Shown: piece by piece, positions 17,689 through 26,790 of the stretch
Layout: the number at the start of each line of letters is the position of its first letter
Numbering within the stretch: the stretch's first letter is position 1
DNA from: Streptomyces lydicus
GTDB lineage: Bacteria > Actinomycetota > Actinomycetes > Streptomycetales > Streptomycetaceae
DNA: 64,000 bases
Assembly (NCBI RefSeq): GCF_001729485.1
Contig: NZ_CP017157.1
Location: forward strand, 6,262,001 to 6,326,000
Direction of reading: 5' to 3'
Notes under the pieces: model-generated
What the model was told of the DNA's origin: nothing
Database searches by the model: none
Seen by the model: only the letters and a program-made list of their open reading frames with translations
Translations under genes and position numbers: made by a program

Positions 17689-19209
17689 TCAGTCGCAGCC
17701 GCAGCCGGCCGCGGGTGCCGGGCTCGGCGCCGGGGCACCGATGGTCGGCAGGCCCAGCAGGACGCCCTGGGGCTTCTCCGCCGGGGCCGCGTTGCGCTTC
17801 TCCCAGGCGTCGCCGGCGCGGGTGCGGCGGACGGCCCTGGCCGGGCCCTCGGCGAGGAGGTGGTGCGGGGCGGCGTAGGTGATCTCGACGGTGACCACGT
17901 CGCCGGGCCGGACCGGCTCGTCGGGGCGCGTGAAGTGCACCAGGCGGTTGTCGGGCGCCCGGCCGGACAGCCGCCGGGTCGCGTCGTCCTTGCGACCTTC
18001 GCCCTCGGCGACCAGGACCTCCAGGGTGCGGCCGACCTGCTTCTTGTTCTCCTCCCAGGAGATCTCCTCCTGGAGGGCGACCAGGCGCTCGTAGCGGGCC
18101 TGCACGACCGCCTTGGGGATCTGGTCGGCCATCTCGGCCGCGGGGGTACCGGGGCGCTTGGAGTACTGGAAGGTGAATGCCTGGGCGAAGCGGGACTCGC
18201 GGACCGTGTGCAGGGTCTGCTCGAAGTCCTCCTCCGTCTCGCCCGGGAAGCCGACGATGATGTCCGTGGAGATGGCGGCGTCCGGCATGGCGGCGCGCAC
18301 CTTCTCGATGATGCCGAGGAAGCGCTCCTGGCGGTACGAGCGGCGCATCGCCTTCAGGACGCGGTCGGAGCCGGACTGCAGCGGCATGTGCAGCTGGTGC
18401 ATCACGTTCGGGGTCTCGGCCATGGCGGCGATGACGTCGTCGGTGAAGTCGCGCGGGTGCGGGGACGTGAAGCGCACCCGCTCCAGGCCCTCGATCTTCC
18501 CGCAGGCGCGCAGCAGCTTGCTGAACGCCTCACGGTCGCCGATGTCGGAGCCGTAGGCGTTGACGTTCTGCCCGAGCAGGGTGATCTCGCTGACGCCCTC
18601 GGCGACCAGCGCCTCGACCTCGGCGAGGATGTCGCCGGGCCGACGGTCCTTCTCCTTGCCGCGCAGCGCCGGGACGATGCAGAACGTACAGGTGTTGTTG
18701 CAGCCCACGGAGATGGAGACCCAGGCCGCGTACGCGCTCTCGCGCCGGGTGGGCAGCGTCGAGGGGAACGCCTCCAGCGACTCGGCGATCTCGACCTGCG
18801 CCTCCTCCTGGACGCGGGCGCGCTCCAGGAGGACCGGCAGCTTGCCGATGTTGTGCGTACCGAAGACCACGTCGACCCAGGGGGCCTTCTTGACGATGGT
18901 GTCGCGGTCCTTCTGGGCGAGGCAGCCGCCGACCGCGATCTGCATGCCGGGGCGCGCGGCCTTCTTCGGGGCGAGCTGCCCCAGGTTGCCGTAGAGGCGG
19001 TTGTCGGCGTTCTCGCGCACCGCGCAGGTGTTGAAGACGACGACGTCGGCGCCCTCTCCGCCCTTGGCTGCGGGTACGTATCCGGCCTCCTCCAGCAGCC
19101 CGGACAGCCGCTCGGAGTCATGGACGTTCATCTGGCACCCGTAGGTGCGGATCTCATAGGTCTTGCTCTGCTGAACGCCCACTGCCTGGCTCCGGTCGCT
19201 GCTGGTCAT
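17689..19209 (-). CDS. miaB: tRNA-2-methylthio-N6-dimethylallyladenosine synthase MiaB
   Basis: A 506-residue methylthiotransferase, a radical-SAM enzyme that converts i6A37 to ms2i6A37. The N-terminal UPF0004 domain has cluster ligands C25 (TYGCQMN), C62 (FNTCAVRE) and C96 (VGGCLAQ). The radical-SAM CxxxCxxC is C170, C174 and C177 ([11 protein letters not shown]). A TRAM domain covers roughly 415-480. A short C-terminal tail ends A-G-C-G-C-D, an extra Cys pair not in E. coli MiaB. The start is ATG 19209; the ribosome site is poor. MiaA, its pathway partner, is 3 kb away on the same strand. Confidence 0.96.
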   Translation of the reverse strand: MTSSDRSQAVGVQQSKTYEIRTYGCQMNVHDSERLSGLLEEAGYVPAAKGGEGADVVVFNTCAVRENADNRLYGNLGQLAPKKAARPGMQIAVGGCLAQKDRDTIVKKAPWVDVVFGTHNIGKLPVLLERARVQEEAQVEIAESLEAFPSTLPTRRESAYAAWVSISVGCNNTCTFCIVPALRGKEKDRRPGDILAEVEALVAEGVSEITLLGQNVNAYGSDIGDREAFSKLLRACGKIEGLERVRFTSPHPRDFTDDVIAAMAETPNVMHQLHMPLQSGSDRVLKAMRRSYRQERFLGIIEKVRAAMPDAAISTDIIVGFPGETEEDFEQTLHTVRESRFAQAFTFQYSKRPGTPAAEMADQIPKAVVQARYERLVALQEEISWEENKKQVGRTLEVLVAEGEGRKDDATRRLSGRAPDNRLVHFTRPDEPVRPGDVVTVEITYAAPHHLLAEGPARAVRRTRAGDAWEKRNAAPAEKPQGVLLGLPTIGAPAPSPAPAAGCGCD

Positions 19210-19447
19210 ACGACAAGGGTAGGCGGTTCCGGGGGACGCTCCGGCCCGGTGTGGACGGGCGGTCCGGCGGCGGGGAGAGCGGGTGCGGAGGGGAGCCACC
19301 CTGTGTGGGGCATGCGGACACGGTGCGCGACCGGCGGGGCGGGGCAGGGCGGTTGGGCGGCGGGCCCCGGGTCGGAATGCGGTCGGCGGCCGGGAGGAGG
19401 TGCCCCGCCTCTCCCCTTCGCGTCGCGGTGCTGGCAGGATCCCGCCC

Positions 19448-20443
19448 ATGGTCACAGCACTCCCCCGCACCGGCCGCCGGGCCCTCCGGGCGGCGACCGC
19501 CGCACTGGCCGTCCTGGGGACGGCCCTGTGGTGGCTGCTGTCCACGGGCGACGAGCCCGCGCCGCGCGGTCAGGTGACGCTGGCGACCGGGGTGCCGACC
19601 GGGGTGTACGCGCGCTACGGGGAGCTGCTCAAGCAGGACCTGGCGCGCGACCTGCCGGCGGTGGACCTGCGGCTGACCCGCAGTGAGGGGTCGATCGACA
19701 ACCTGCGCCAACTGGTCGCCGGGCGCGCCCAGTTCACCATCGCCACGGCGGACGCGGTCGCCGCGTACAAGGTCGGGGGCGAGCCGGGCGCGGACCGGCT
19801 GCGGGCCTGCGCGCGGCTGTACGACGACTACATGCAGCTGGTGGTGCCGAAGAGCTCCGGGGTGCACTCGACGAGGGACCTGCGGCGGCTGCGGGTCGGG
19901 GTGGGAACCGACGGCTCCGGCGTCCAGCTGATCACCCGGCGGCTGCTGGAGGCGGCCGGGCTGGACTTCGACAAGGACATCGAGCCGGTACGGGTCGGCA
20001 TCGACCGGATGCCGACGCTGCTGCGGGAGGGCAAGCTCGACGCCTTCTTCTGGTCGGGCGGGCTGCCGACGACGGCGGTGCAGCGTCTGGCTCAGCGCTA
20101 CCCGGTGCGTCTGGTCCAGCTCGGCGACCTGACCGAGGGCCTGCACCGGCAGGGCGAGCGCACCCGCTACTACCGGGCCGCGGTGATGCCCGCCGACGCC
20201 TATCCGCGGGCCCAGGACGGCGAGGCGGTGAAGACGATCGCGGTGGCGAACCTGCTGGTGACGACGGACCGCGAGGACGCGGCGCTGACCCAGGGCATCA
20301 CCCGGAGCGTGATCGACAGCCGGGACCGGATCGGGCGGCAGGTGCACGCCGCGCAGAAGGTGGACCTGCGGACGGCGGTGTTCACCGATCCGCTCCCGCT
20401 GCACGAGGGCGCCCGGCGCTACTACCTGTCCGTGAAGCCCTGA
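19448..20443 (+). CDS. orphan TAXI-family TRAP-type solute-binding protein
   Basis: A 331-residue protein with a single N-terminal hydrophobic helix (~18-36) and a TAXI-family periplasmic-type binding domain. The hallmark [11 protein letters not shown] is near 50, [10 protein letters not shown] near 80 and [10 protein letters not shown] near 155. The domain should bind a small carboxylate. No Cys lipobox is present, so the helix probably anchors it. No TRAP membrane subunits (DctM/DctQ or fused) are nearby, so the transport partner is elsewhere or it acts as a sensor. The start is ATG 19448 with AGGA 8 nt upstream. It is divergent from miaB, convergent with the helicase gene and ends at a hairpin. 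Confidence 0.85.
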   Translation: MVTALPRTGRRALRAATAALAVLGTALWWLLSTGDEPAPRGQVTLATGVPTGVYARYGELLKQDLARDLPAVDLRLTRSEGSIDNLRQLVAGRAQFTIATADAVAAYKVGGEPGADRLRACARLYDDYMQLVVPKSSGVHSTRDLRRLRVGVGTDGSGVQLITRRLLEAAGLDFDKDIEPVRVGIDRMPTLLREGKLDAFFWSGGLPTTAVQRLAQRYPVRLVQLGDLTEGLHRQGERTRYYRAAVMPADAYPRAQDGEAVKTIAVANLLVTTDREDAALTQGITRSVIDSRDRIGRQVHAAQKVDLRTAVFTDPLPLHEGARRYYLSVKP

Positions 20444-20446
20444 ACC

Positions 20447-20473
20447 GGGCCGCACCGCTCGTCCGTGCGGCCC
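20447..20473. terminator. terminator hairpin between TAXI and helicase genes
   Basis: A perfect 9-bp stem, GGGCCGCAC with GTGCGGCCC, around a 9-nt loop, starting 3 nt after the TAXI stop and between convergent genes. Confidence 0.65.
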
Positions 20474-20515
20474 TGAGCCCGGCCCGGCTCCCCCGCGCCC
20501 GGCCGGGCCGCGGTG

Positions 20516-21892
20516 TCAGGCGCGCGGTGCCCCGGCGCCGCGGCGGGCCGGCCGGCTGCGGCGGGGACGGCGGCGCCGACCCCCGGTGCCTCCTCCGCCG
20601 GCGCCGGACCGGGCGTCCGAGCCGGGCGACGGGGCCGGCGCGGCGAGCACGACCGGCACCCCGCTCGGGGTCCGCGCGCCGGTGATCCGCACCAGCTCGG
20701 CGTCGCCCGGCCGCACCTTCGCGGTACCCGGAGTGATCTTCGCCTGGCGCATCAGCCGGGTCATCTCGCGGCGTTCCGCCGGCGTGACCAGGGTGACGAC
20801 GGTGCCGGACTCACCGGCCCGCGCGGTACGGCCGCCGCGGTGCAGATAGTCCTTGGCCTCGGTCGGCGGATCGACGTTGACGACCAGGTCGAGGCCGTCG
20901 ATGTGGATGCCGCGCGCGGCGACGTTGGTGGCGATCAGCGCCTCCGCCTGGCCGGTGCGGAACTGCTCCAGGGTGCGGGTGCGCTGCGGCTGGCTCTTGG
21001 CGCCGTGCAGCGCCGCGGCGCGCACGCCCTGGGCGAGCAGGTGCTTGGTGAGCCGGTCCGCGCCGCGCTTGGTGTCCACGAACATGATCACGCGTCCCTC
21101 GCGGGCGGCGATCTCGGTGACGGTGGCCCTCTTGTCGGCGTCGTCGACGTACAGGACGTGGTGGTCCATGGTCGTGACGGCGCCGGCCGACGGGTCGACG
21201 GAGTGGGTGACCGGGTCGGTCAGGAAGCGGCGCACGAGCTTGTCGACGTTGCGGTCGAGGGTCGCCGAGAACAGCATCCGCTGACCGTTCGGGTCGACCT
21301 TCTCCATCAGCCTGGTGACCTGCGGGAGGAAGCCCATGTCGGTCATCTGGTCAGCCTCGTCGAGGACCGTGACGGCGACCTCGTCGAGCTTGCAGGCCCG
21401 CCGGTCCAGCAGGTCGGCGAGCCGGCCGGGCGTGGCCACGAGCACCTCGGTGCCCTTGCGCAGGGTCTCGATCTGCCGGTTGATCGAGGTGCCGCCGACG
21501 ACGGTGGCGGTCCGCAGCTCCAGCGCGGTGGCGTACGGCGCCAGCGCGTCGGTGACCTGGCCGGCCAGCTCGCGGGTGGGCACCAGCACCAGCGCCAGGG
21601 GGCGCTTGCTCACCGCCCGCTTGCCCGCCGTGCGGTTGAGCAGCGCGAGGCCGAAGGCGAGGGTCTTGCCGGAGCCGGTCTGCCCGCGGCCGAGCACATC
21701 GCGGCCCGCGAGGGTTTCCGGCAGGGTCGCGGCCTGGATGGGGAACGGCCGGGTGACACCCTGCGCACGCAGCGCGGTCAGGAGGGCCGGGGCCAGCGGC
21801 AGCTCGTCGAAGGAGCCGGCGGGCGTGGGGGAGGACGTCGGGGTGGACGTCCGCGGGGCGGCGCTCGGTCGCGATGCGGTCGCTCGGGTCAC
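20516..21892 (-). CDS. DEAD-box ATP-dependent RNA helicase
   Basis: A 458-residue DEAD-box helicase. After a ~27-residue Ser/Thr/Pro-rich head come the Q motif (F-P-I-Q-A-A-T near 50), motif I GQTGSGKT (70-77), Ia PTREL (105-109), II LDEADQM (177-183) and III FSAT (208-211), then A-A-R-G-I and H-R-G-G-R-T-A-R of the second RecA-like domain. The last ~50 residues are a Gly/Arg/Pro-rich basic tail, typical of RNA-binding RhlE-like enzymes. The start is GTG 21892, with GAAGGG 6 nt upstream. A cold-shock gene lies just upstream on the same strand. Such helicases often unwind cold-stabilised RNA, so the pairing may be meaningful, but both have their own spacing and could be transcribed separately. 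Confidence 0.92.
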   Translation of the reverse strand: MTRATASRPSAAPRTSTPTSSPTPAGSFDELPLAPALLTALRAQGVTRPFPIQAATLPETLAGRDVLGRGQTGSGKTLAFGLALLNRTAGKRAVSKRPLALVLVPTRELAGQVTDALAPYATALELRTATVVGGTSINRQIETLRKGTEVLVATPGRLADLLDRRACKLDEVAVTVLDEADQMTDMGFLPQVTRLMEKVDPNGQRMLFSATLDRNVDKLVRRFLTDPVTHSVDPSAGAVTTMDHHVLYVDDADKRATVTEIAAREGRVIMFVDTKRGADRLTKHLLAQGVRAAALHGAKSQPQRTRTLEQFRTGQAEALIATNVAARGIHIDGLDLVVNVDPPTEAKDYLHRGGRTARAGESGTVVTLVTPAERREMTRLMRQAKITPGTAKVRPGDAELVRITGARTPSGVPVVLAAPAPSPGSDARSGAGGGGTGGRRRRPRRSRPARRGAGAPRA

Positions 21893-22049
21893 TGAAAGCC
21901 CTTCGAGGAGAGGGAGCGGTGGGGTGGTGCGGTTCCGCGCTCTCCCGAGGGGCGACACCCGGTTTGCCGGGGAGACGGGGAGGCGGTGCATACGGGACGG
22001 GGCCCGCACCGGCTGGCCGGTACGGGCCCCGTCCACGGGACGCGAGGCG

Positions 22050-22253
22050 TCAGGCGGGGATGATGTTCTCCGCCTGCGGGCCCTTCGGGCCCTGGGTCAC
22101 GTCGAAGGTGACCTTCTGGCCCTCGAGGAGCTCACGGAAGCCCTGAGCCTGGATGTTCGAGTAGTGGGCGAAGACGTCGGGGCCGCCGCCGTCCTGCTCG
22201 ATGAAGCCGAAGCCCTTTTCCGAGTTGAACCACTTCACGGTGCCGGAAGCCAT
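22050..22253 (-). CDS. CspA-family cold-shock protein
   Basis: A 67-residue single-stranded nucleic-acid-binding protein of the CspA fold. RNP1 is K-G-F-G-F-I within [12 protein letters not shown] (residues 7-18) and RNP2 is D-V-F-A-H-Y. Length and composition are standard. The start is ATG 22253 with AAGGAG 6 nt upstream. The leader can fold into a closed structure whose 3' arm ends right at the ribosome site (22268-22325), suggesting post-transcriptional control. A DEAD-box helicase gene follows 157 nt downstream on the same strand. Confidence 0.95.
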   Translation of the reverse strand: MASGTVKWFNSEKGFGFIEQDGGGPDVFAHYSNIQAQGFRELLEGQKVTFDVTQGPKGPQAENIIPA

Positions 22254-22267
22254 GATTTTCTCCTTCA

Positions 22268-22325
22268 TGGGGCAAAACGGGAGACCACACCGCGTGGCCT
22301 CCGTGTCGCCGAGATGATTGCCCCA
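22268..22325 (-). promoter_or_regulatory. folded 5' leader of the cold-shock gene
   Basis: An 8-bp perfect inverted repeat, TGGGGCAA with TTGCCCCA, encloses 42 nt. That interior carries a nested stem (CCAC/GTGG, extended by GAG/CTC past one mismatch). The closing arm ends about 2 nt before the AAGGAG ribosome site. Cold-shock mRNAs elsewhere use structured leaders; a thermo-responsive role here is inferred. Confidence 0.45.
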
Positions 22326-22394
22326 CACCGGAAAATTCCGGAAAAACAAGGAACGCCCGGGGCTACCAGCCTCCGGGCGCACACAAAGTTCATG

Positions 22395-22429
22395 GGTACC
22401 ACAACTGCAACGTCATCGACGGTACCACA
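22395..22429. repeat. direct repeat GGTACCACA upstream of the cold-shock gene
   Basis: Two exact copies of GGTACCACA (22395-22403 and 22421-22429), 26 bp start to start, between the csp leader and gluK. The core GGTACC is itself palindromic. The spacing of about 2.5 helical turns is compatible with a regulator site for csp; no regulator is identified. Confidence 0.35.
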
Positions 22430-22453
22430 GGTGTCCGGGTGTCGGGCGGCGGG

Positions 22454-23869
22454 TCAGGGCGCGGTGCGCGGCACGGTGACGGTGACCTTCAGACCGTGCG
22501 GCGGGTGCGGGGCGTAGGCGATGGTCGCGCCGCCCGCGGCGAGCAGCGCGCGGGTGATCGACAGCCCGAGTCCCGAGCCGGAGACGTTCTGGTGGCGGCC
22601 GCTGCGCCAGAAACGGTCACCGACGCGGGCGAGTTCGTCGTCGGTGAGGCCGGGGCCGCGGTCCGCCACGGTGATCACCACGCGGTCGCCGTCCGGCGCC
22701 ACCTCCACCGTGACCGGCCGGCCGGCCGGGGTGAACTTCAGGGCGTTGTCGACGACGGCGTCCAGCGCGCTGGAGAGGGCGATCGGATCGGCCCAGCCGG
22801 TCACCGCGCTGTGCCCCTCGTAGCTCAGGCGGACGCCCTTGTCGTCGGCCATCGGGCGCCAGGAGCCGACGCGTTCGGCGGCCAGCGCCGCGACGTCGGT
22901 GAGCTGGAGGTCGGCGGCGGTGTGCTCGGCGAGCGCGAGGTCGAGCAGGTCGTCGAGGACCCGGGCCAGCCGCTTGCCCTCGGTGCGGACCGAGGCGATC
23001 TCCTCGTTGCCCTCGGGGAGTTCGAGGGCCAGCAGCTCGATCCGCAGCAGCAGCGCGGACAGCGGGTTGCGCAGCTGGTGGGAGGCGTCCGCGACGAAGG
23101 CGCGCTGCTGCTCCAGGACCTCCTCGACGTTGTCGGCCATCTCGTTGAACGAGCGGGCCAGCCGGCGCAGTTCGGGCGGGCCCGCGGTGCCGGCCACCCG
23201 GGACTTCATCCGGCCGGTGGCGATGTCGTGGCTGGCCGCGTCCAGGACCCGTACGGGTCGCAGCACCCAGCCGGTGAGGCGGATGGCGGCGGCCACCGCG
23301 ACCAGCATCGCCGCGCACTCGCCGGCCGCGATCAGCAGCCAGCCGTGCAGGATGCGCGAACGCATCTGCCCGGTGGGCGAGTCGGTGACCACGACGGCGA
23401 CCACGTCGCCGTCGCGGATGACCGGGGAGGCGACCGGGATCCGGCCGTCGTCGTCCCAGGGCCAGATCTGGTGCGGATCGTGGCTGCGGCGGCCGGCCAG
23501 CGCCTCGCTGAAGGCCCGGGCGCCCTCGCCGTCCCGGGGCACCGGCAGGCCGTGCGGGGCGGCGGCCATCGGGGTGTGGTCGCGGTAGAAGACGCCCGCG
23601 CGGATGCCGTACAGGCCGTAGTAGCGGGCGAGTTCGGCGTCGAGGGTGGCGCGCCGCTCGTCCTCCTCGGGCGTCTTGTCGTGGACGTCCGCGTCGGGGC
23701 GTGCGGTGACGAACTGGGCGAGGGCGGCGAAGCGGGCGGCGTCGTCGATCCGGTCGACGACCACCTTCTGCTGTTCCACACCGGCCGTGATGACGCCCAG
23801 CGGCAGGCCGAGGGCGAGCAGCACACCGGCCATGAGGACGATGAGGAGCGGGAGGAGTCGGGTGCGCAC
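22454..23869 (-). CDS. gluK: sensor histidine kinase GluK
   Basis: A 471-residue membrane kinase. A transmembrane helix lies at ~5-30, an extracytoplasmic sensor domain at ~31-172, a second helix at ~174-197 and a HAMP domain at ~198-250. The phospho-acceptor is H264 in DASHQLRNPL. An HATPase_c domain follows with V-V-D-N-A-L-K-F, D-R-G-P-G-L and G-S-G-L-G-L-S-I. The start is GTG 23869, 16 nt after the response-regulator stop. The location beside gluABCD matches the S. coelicolor GluR-GluK glutamate-sensing pair as I remember it, so the extracytoplasmic domain is expected to sense glutamate. That ligand is inferred from synteny, not seen. Confidence 0.88.
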   Translation of the reverse strand: MRTRLLPLLIVLMAGVLLALGLPLGVITAGVEQQKVVVDRIDDAARFAALAQFVTARPDADVHDKTPEEDERRATLDAELARYYGLYGIRAGVFYRDHTPMAAAPHGLPVPRDGEGARAFSEALAGRRSHDPHQIWPWDDDGRIPVASPVIRDGDVVAVVVTDSPTGQMRSRILHGWLLIAAGECAAMLVAVAAAIRLTGWVLRPVRVLDAASHDIATGRMKSRVAGTAGPPELRRLARSFNEMADNVEEVLEQQRAFVADASHQLRNPLSALLLRIELLALELPEGNEEIASVRTEGKRLARVLDDLLDLALAEHTAADLQLTDVAALAAERVGSWRPMADDKGVRLSYEGHSAVTGWADPIALSSALDAVVDNALKFTPAGRPVTVEVAPDGDRVVITVADRGPGLTDDELARVGDRFWRSGRHQNVSGSGLGLSITRALLAAGGATIAYAPHPPHGLKVTVTVPRTAP

Positions 23870-23885
23870 GTGCCGGCGGCGGCCT

Positions 23886-24626
23886 TCAGGAGGCCGGGGC
23901 GGCGGGCCGGCCGGGCGCGGCCGGGACGACGAGGCGGTAGCCGACGCCCCGCACGGTCTCGATCAGGGCGGGCATCCGCAGTTTGGCCCGGAGCGAGGCG
24001 ATGTGCACCTCCAGCGTCCGGCCGGTGCCCTCCCAGCTCGTCCGCCACACCTCGCTGATGATCTGCTCCCGGCGGAAGACCACCCCGGGGCGCTGGGCGA
24101 GCAGCGCCAGCAGGTCGAACTCCTTGCGGGTGAGCGGGACGGTGGCCCCGTCCACGGACACCTGACGGGTGGGGAGCTCGACGGTCACCGTGCCCAGCCG
24201 CAGCGCGTCGTCGGCACCGCTCTCCTCGGCCGGCTGATCGCCGCCGCGGTCCGCCGGGGACACCGTGCGCCGGCTCACCGCGTGGATACGGGCGAGCAGT
24301 TCGCCGGTGTCGTACGGCTTGACGACGTAGTCGTCCGCGCCCAGATTGAGGCCGTGGATGCGGGAGCGCACATCGGACCGCGCCGTCACCATGATCACGG
24401 GGATGGCGCAGAGCTTGCGGATCCGGCCGCACACCTCGAAACCGTCCTGGTCGGGCAGCCCGAGGTCGAGCAGCACCACCGAGAACGGCTCGGCGTCATC
24501 GGGCAGCAGCGCCTTGAGCGCCTCCTCGCCGTTGCGCGCGTGCACCACGGCCAGGCCGTGCCGGGCGAGCACCGCGGACAGGGCCGCGGCCACGTGGTCG
24601 TCGTCCTCGACGAGCAGCAGTCTCAT
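23886..24626 (-). CDS. gluR: OmpR-family response regulator GluR
   Basis: A 246-residue regulator. The receiver domain covers residues 1-~118 with the acidic pocket E7-D8-D9, phospho-acceptor D54 (V-L-L-D-L-G-L-P-D) and K-P-Y at ~104. A winged-helix DNA-binding domain of OmpR/PhoB type (~145-240) follows, with E-F-D-L-L-A-L-L and V-R-G-V-G-Y-R. The start is ATG 24626 with GGAGGAGG 4 nt upstream. It is co-directional with gluK, 16 nt apart, and divergent from gluABCD. The 282-bp shared upstream region is the natural target for its action on gluA. Confidence 0.9.
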   Translation of the reverse strand: MRLLLVEDDDHVAAALSAVLARHGLAVVHARNGEEALKALLPDDAEPFSVVLLDLGLPDQDGFEVCGRIRKLCAIPVIMVTARSDVRSRIHGLNLGADDYVVKPYDTGELLARIHAVSRRTVSPADRGGDQPAEESGADDALRLGTVTVELPTRQVSVDGATVPLTRKEFDLLALLAQRPGVVFRREQIISEVWRTSWEGTGRTLEVHIASLRAKLRMPALIETVRGVGYRLVVPAAPGRPAAPAS

Positions 24627-24844
24627 CGGCCCTCCTCCCTGGGTGCGTGCGTACGGGCCACAGGGCATCTACGGCGATGGGAGGCGTGCGCGTCAAGAGG
24701 CGGCCACCTCCGGGCCGCCATCCGTTACCCAGCCGGTACGCCGACGGCACCGCTCCGCCTCCCCCGTCCCTTGTCCCCCACTGCGGGTCACGCAGAGTTC
24801 CCCGCTGCGACCAGATCGTTATGCTCAATTTCCCCTCAGATGTA

Positions 24845-24874
24845 ATGACGCTGGTCGAAGCGCCTCACTAGGGT
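24845..24874 (+). promoter_or_regulatory. probable gluA promoter
   Basis: ATGACG (-35), an 18-nt spacer and TAGGGT (-10), about 35 nt before the gluA start codon. It resembles vegetative streptomycete promoters. It lies in the gap between divergent gluR and gluA, where GluR is expected to act. Confidence 0.45.
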
Positions 24875-24908
24875 CCTCCCCAACCGAGGAGGACGGAGCT
24901 GTACGCCG

Positions 24909-25694
24909 ATGAGCGAAGTATCGGTGACCAAGAACGCCGAGGGCCCCGCGCACGCCGGGGACCAGCTGGTCGTGCTGGACAACGTGAACAAGCACTTCGG
25001 CGCGCTGCACGTGCTCCAGGACATCGACCTGACGATCAACCGTGGTGAGGTCGTCGTCGTGATCGGGCCCTCGGGCTCCGGCAAGTCGACGCTCTGCCGC
25101 ACGATCAACCGCCTGGAGACCATCGACTCCGGCAGCATCACCATCGACGGCAAGCCGCTGCCGCAGGAGGGCCGCGAGCTCGCCAAGCTCCGCGCCGACG
25201 TGGGCATGGTCTTCCAGTCCTTCAACCTCTTCGCGCACAAGACGGTGCTCGAGAACGTGATGCTGGGACAGACCAAGGTCCGCAAGACGGACAAGGCGGC
25301 CGCCGAGCAGAAGGCACGTGCCCTGCTCGACCGGGTCGGCGTCGGCACCCAGGCGGACAAGTACCCCGCACAGCTCTCCGGAGGCCAGCAGCAGCGCGTG
25401 GCGATCGCCCGCGCGCTGGCGATGGACCCGAAGGTGATGCTGTTCGACGAGCCGACGTCCGCGCTGGACCCGGAGATGATCAACGAGGTGCTGGACACGA
25501 TGCAGCAGCTCGCCCGGGACGGCATGACCATGGTCGTGGTCACCCACGAGATGGGCTTCGCGCGCTCCGCGGCGAACCGGGTCGTCTTCATGGCGGACGG
25601 ACGCATCATCGAAGAGGCCGAGCCGAACCAGTTCTTCAACAACCCGCGCAGCGACCGCGCCAAGGACTTCCTGTCGAAGATCCTTCACCACTGA
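24909..25694 (+). CDS. gluA: glutamate ABC transporter ATP-binding protein GluA
   Basis: A 261-residue ABC ATPase of the polar amino-acid uptake type. Walker A is GPSGSGKST (53-61), the Q-loop V-F-Q-S-F-N is near 101, the signature LSGGQ is at 156-160 and Walker B V-M-L-F-D-E-P is at 176-182, followed by S-A-L-D. It powers uptake through GluC/GluD. The start is ATG 24909, with a GGAGGACGGAG stretch upstream. It is the first gene of the gluABCD operon, 56 nt ahead of gluB. Length and motifs are standard. Confidence 0.94.
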   Translation: MSEVSVTKNAEGPAHAGDQLVVLDNVNKHFGALHVLQDIDLTINRGEVVVVIGPSGSGKSTLCRTINRLETIDSGSITIDGKPLPQEGRELAKLRADVGMVFQSFNLFAHKTVLENVMLGQTKVRKTDKAAAEQKARALLDRVGVGTQADKYPAQLSGGQQQRVAIARALAMDPKVMLFDEPTSALDPEMINEVLDTMQQLARDGMTMVVVTHEMGFARSAANRVVFMADGRIIEEAEPNQFFNNPRSDRAKDFLSKILHH

Positions 25695-25750
25695 GGCCGC
25701 AGTTGGGCCACGATGATTGCCAACACTTGTTGAACCAAAGGATGTTCACC

Positions 25751-26662
25751 ATGAGGATGCTCAAGACGGCTGCGGCCGGTGCGGTGGTGCTCGCGCTGGC
25801 GGCCACGGCCACTGCGTGCGGCGGCGAGTCGGGTACGGCGGGCGACAAGCCGGCCGGCGGCGATGTCTACAGCGGCACGTACAAGGTCGCCACGGACGTC
25901 AAGGTCGACTCCCCTGTGCTGAAGAAGGCGCAGAAGGCCAAGAAGATCGTCATCGGTGTCAAGGCCGACCAGCCGTTCCTGGGCTTCAAGGACCCGGCCA
26001 CCGGCAAGTACTCCGGGTTCGACATCGAGATCGCCAAGATGGTCGCGGCCGACCTCGGCTTCTCGGAGAAGCAGATCGAGTTCAAGACGATCGACTCCAA
26101 CGTCCGTGAGACCACCATCTCCAAGGGCGACGTCGACTACTACGTCGGCACCTACACGATCAACGACGAGCGCAAGAAGCAGGTCGGCTTCGCGGGCCCG
26201 TACTACACGGCCGGCGCGGACCTCCTGGTGCGCAAGGACGACAAGGCCATCACCGGACCGGACTCCCTCAAGGGCAAGAAGGTCTGCTCGATCGCCGGCT
26301 CGACGCCGCTGCAGGAGATCAAGAAGCCGAAGTACGGCGCCCAGACCACCGAGCTCTCCAAGTACTCGGACTGCGTGAAGTACCTCCTCGACGGCCAGGT
26401 CGACGCCGTCACCACCGACGACGCGATCCTCAAGGGCTACGCCGCCCAGCGCCCGGAGAAGCTGCGGGTCGTGGAGAAGCCCTTCACCAAGGAGCCCTAC
26501 GGCGTCGGCATGAACAAGGACGACAAGGCGCTGCGTGACGCGATCACCAAGGCGCTGGAGAACCACATCAAGAACAACGACTACAAGAAGGCGTACGAAG
26601 GCACGCTCGGCAAGTCCGGGTCGAAGTACGTCGCCCCGGAGACGCCGCTGCCGACGTACTGA
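25751..26662 (+). CDS. gluB: glutamate-binding lipoprotein GluB
   Basis: A 303-residue solute-binding lipoprotein. The signal peptide M-R-M-L-K-T-A-A-A-G ends at a T-A-T-A-C lipobox near residue 23, followed by a Gly/Ser/Lys linker. The type-2 periplasmic fold shows I-V-I-G-V-K-A-D-Q-P-F-L-G-F, Y-S-G-F-D-I-E-I-A and Y-Y-V-G-T-Y-T-I-N-D-E-R, typical of glutamate/glutamine binders. The start is ATG 25751, chosen for AAAGGA 8 nt upstream; an ATG at 25742 is in frame but poorly placed. It should capture extracellular glutamate for GluCD. A stable stem-loop follows the gene and may keep binding-protein mRNA above that of the permeases. Confidence 0.93.
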   Translation: MRMLKTAAAGAVVLALAATATACGGESGTAGDKPAGGDVYSGTYKVATDVKVDSPVLKKAQKAKKIVIGVKADQPFLGFKDPATGKYSGFDIEIAKMVAADLGFSEKQIEFKTIDSNVRETTISKGDVDYYVGTYTINDERKKQVGFAGPYYTAGADLLVRKDDKAITGPDSLKGKKVCSIAGSTPLQEIKKPKYGAQTTELSKYSDCVKYLLDGQVDAVTTDDAILKGYAAQRPEKLRVVEKPFTKEPYGVGMNKDDKALRDAITKALENHIKNNDYKKAYEGTLGKSGSKYVAPETPLPTY

Positions 26663-26684
26663 GGCATCGCGCACCAACCGGACC

Positions 26685-26727
26685 GCGCCGCCCCGTACGC
26701 CCGCCGCGGCGGGTGTGCGGGGCGCGC
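26685..26727 (+). terminator. intra-operon stem-loop between gluB and gluC
   Basis: A long imperfect hairpin of about 20 bp, with a C-C-C-G-C-C/G-G-C-G-G-G core, starting 22 nt after the gluB stop. It is probably a partial terminator or mRNA stabiliser, as is usual after binding-protein genes, rather than an operon end. Confidence 0.55.
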
Positions 26728-26790
26728 TGTCTTCCCCCGCCCGGCCGCCCCACCCGCCGTCGACCTGATGACCGCTACCGCGGAGACCCC

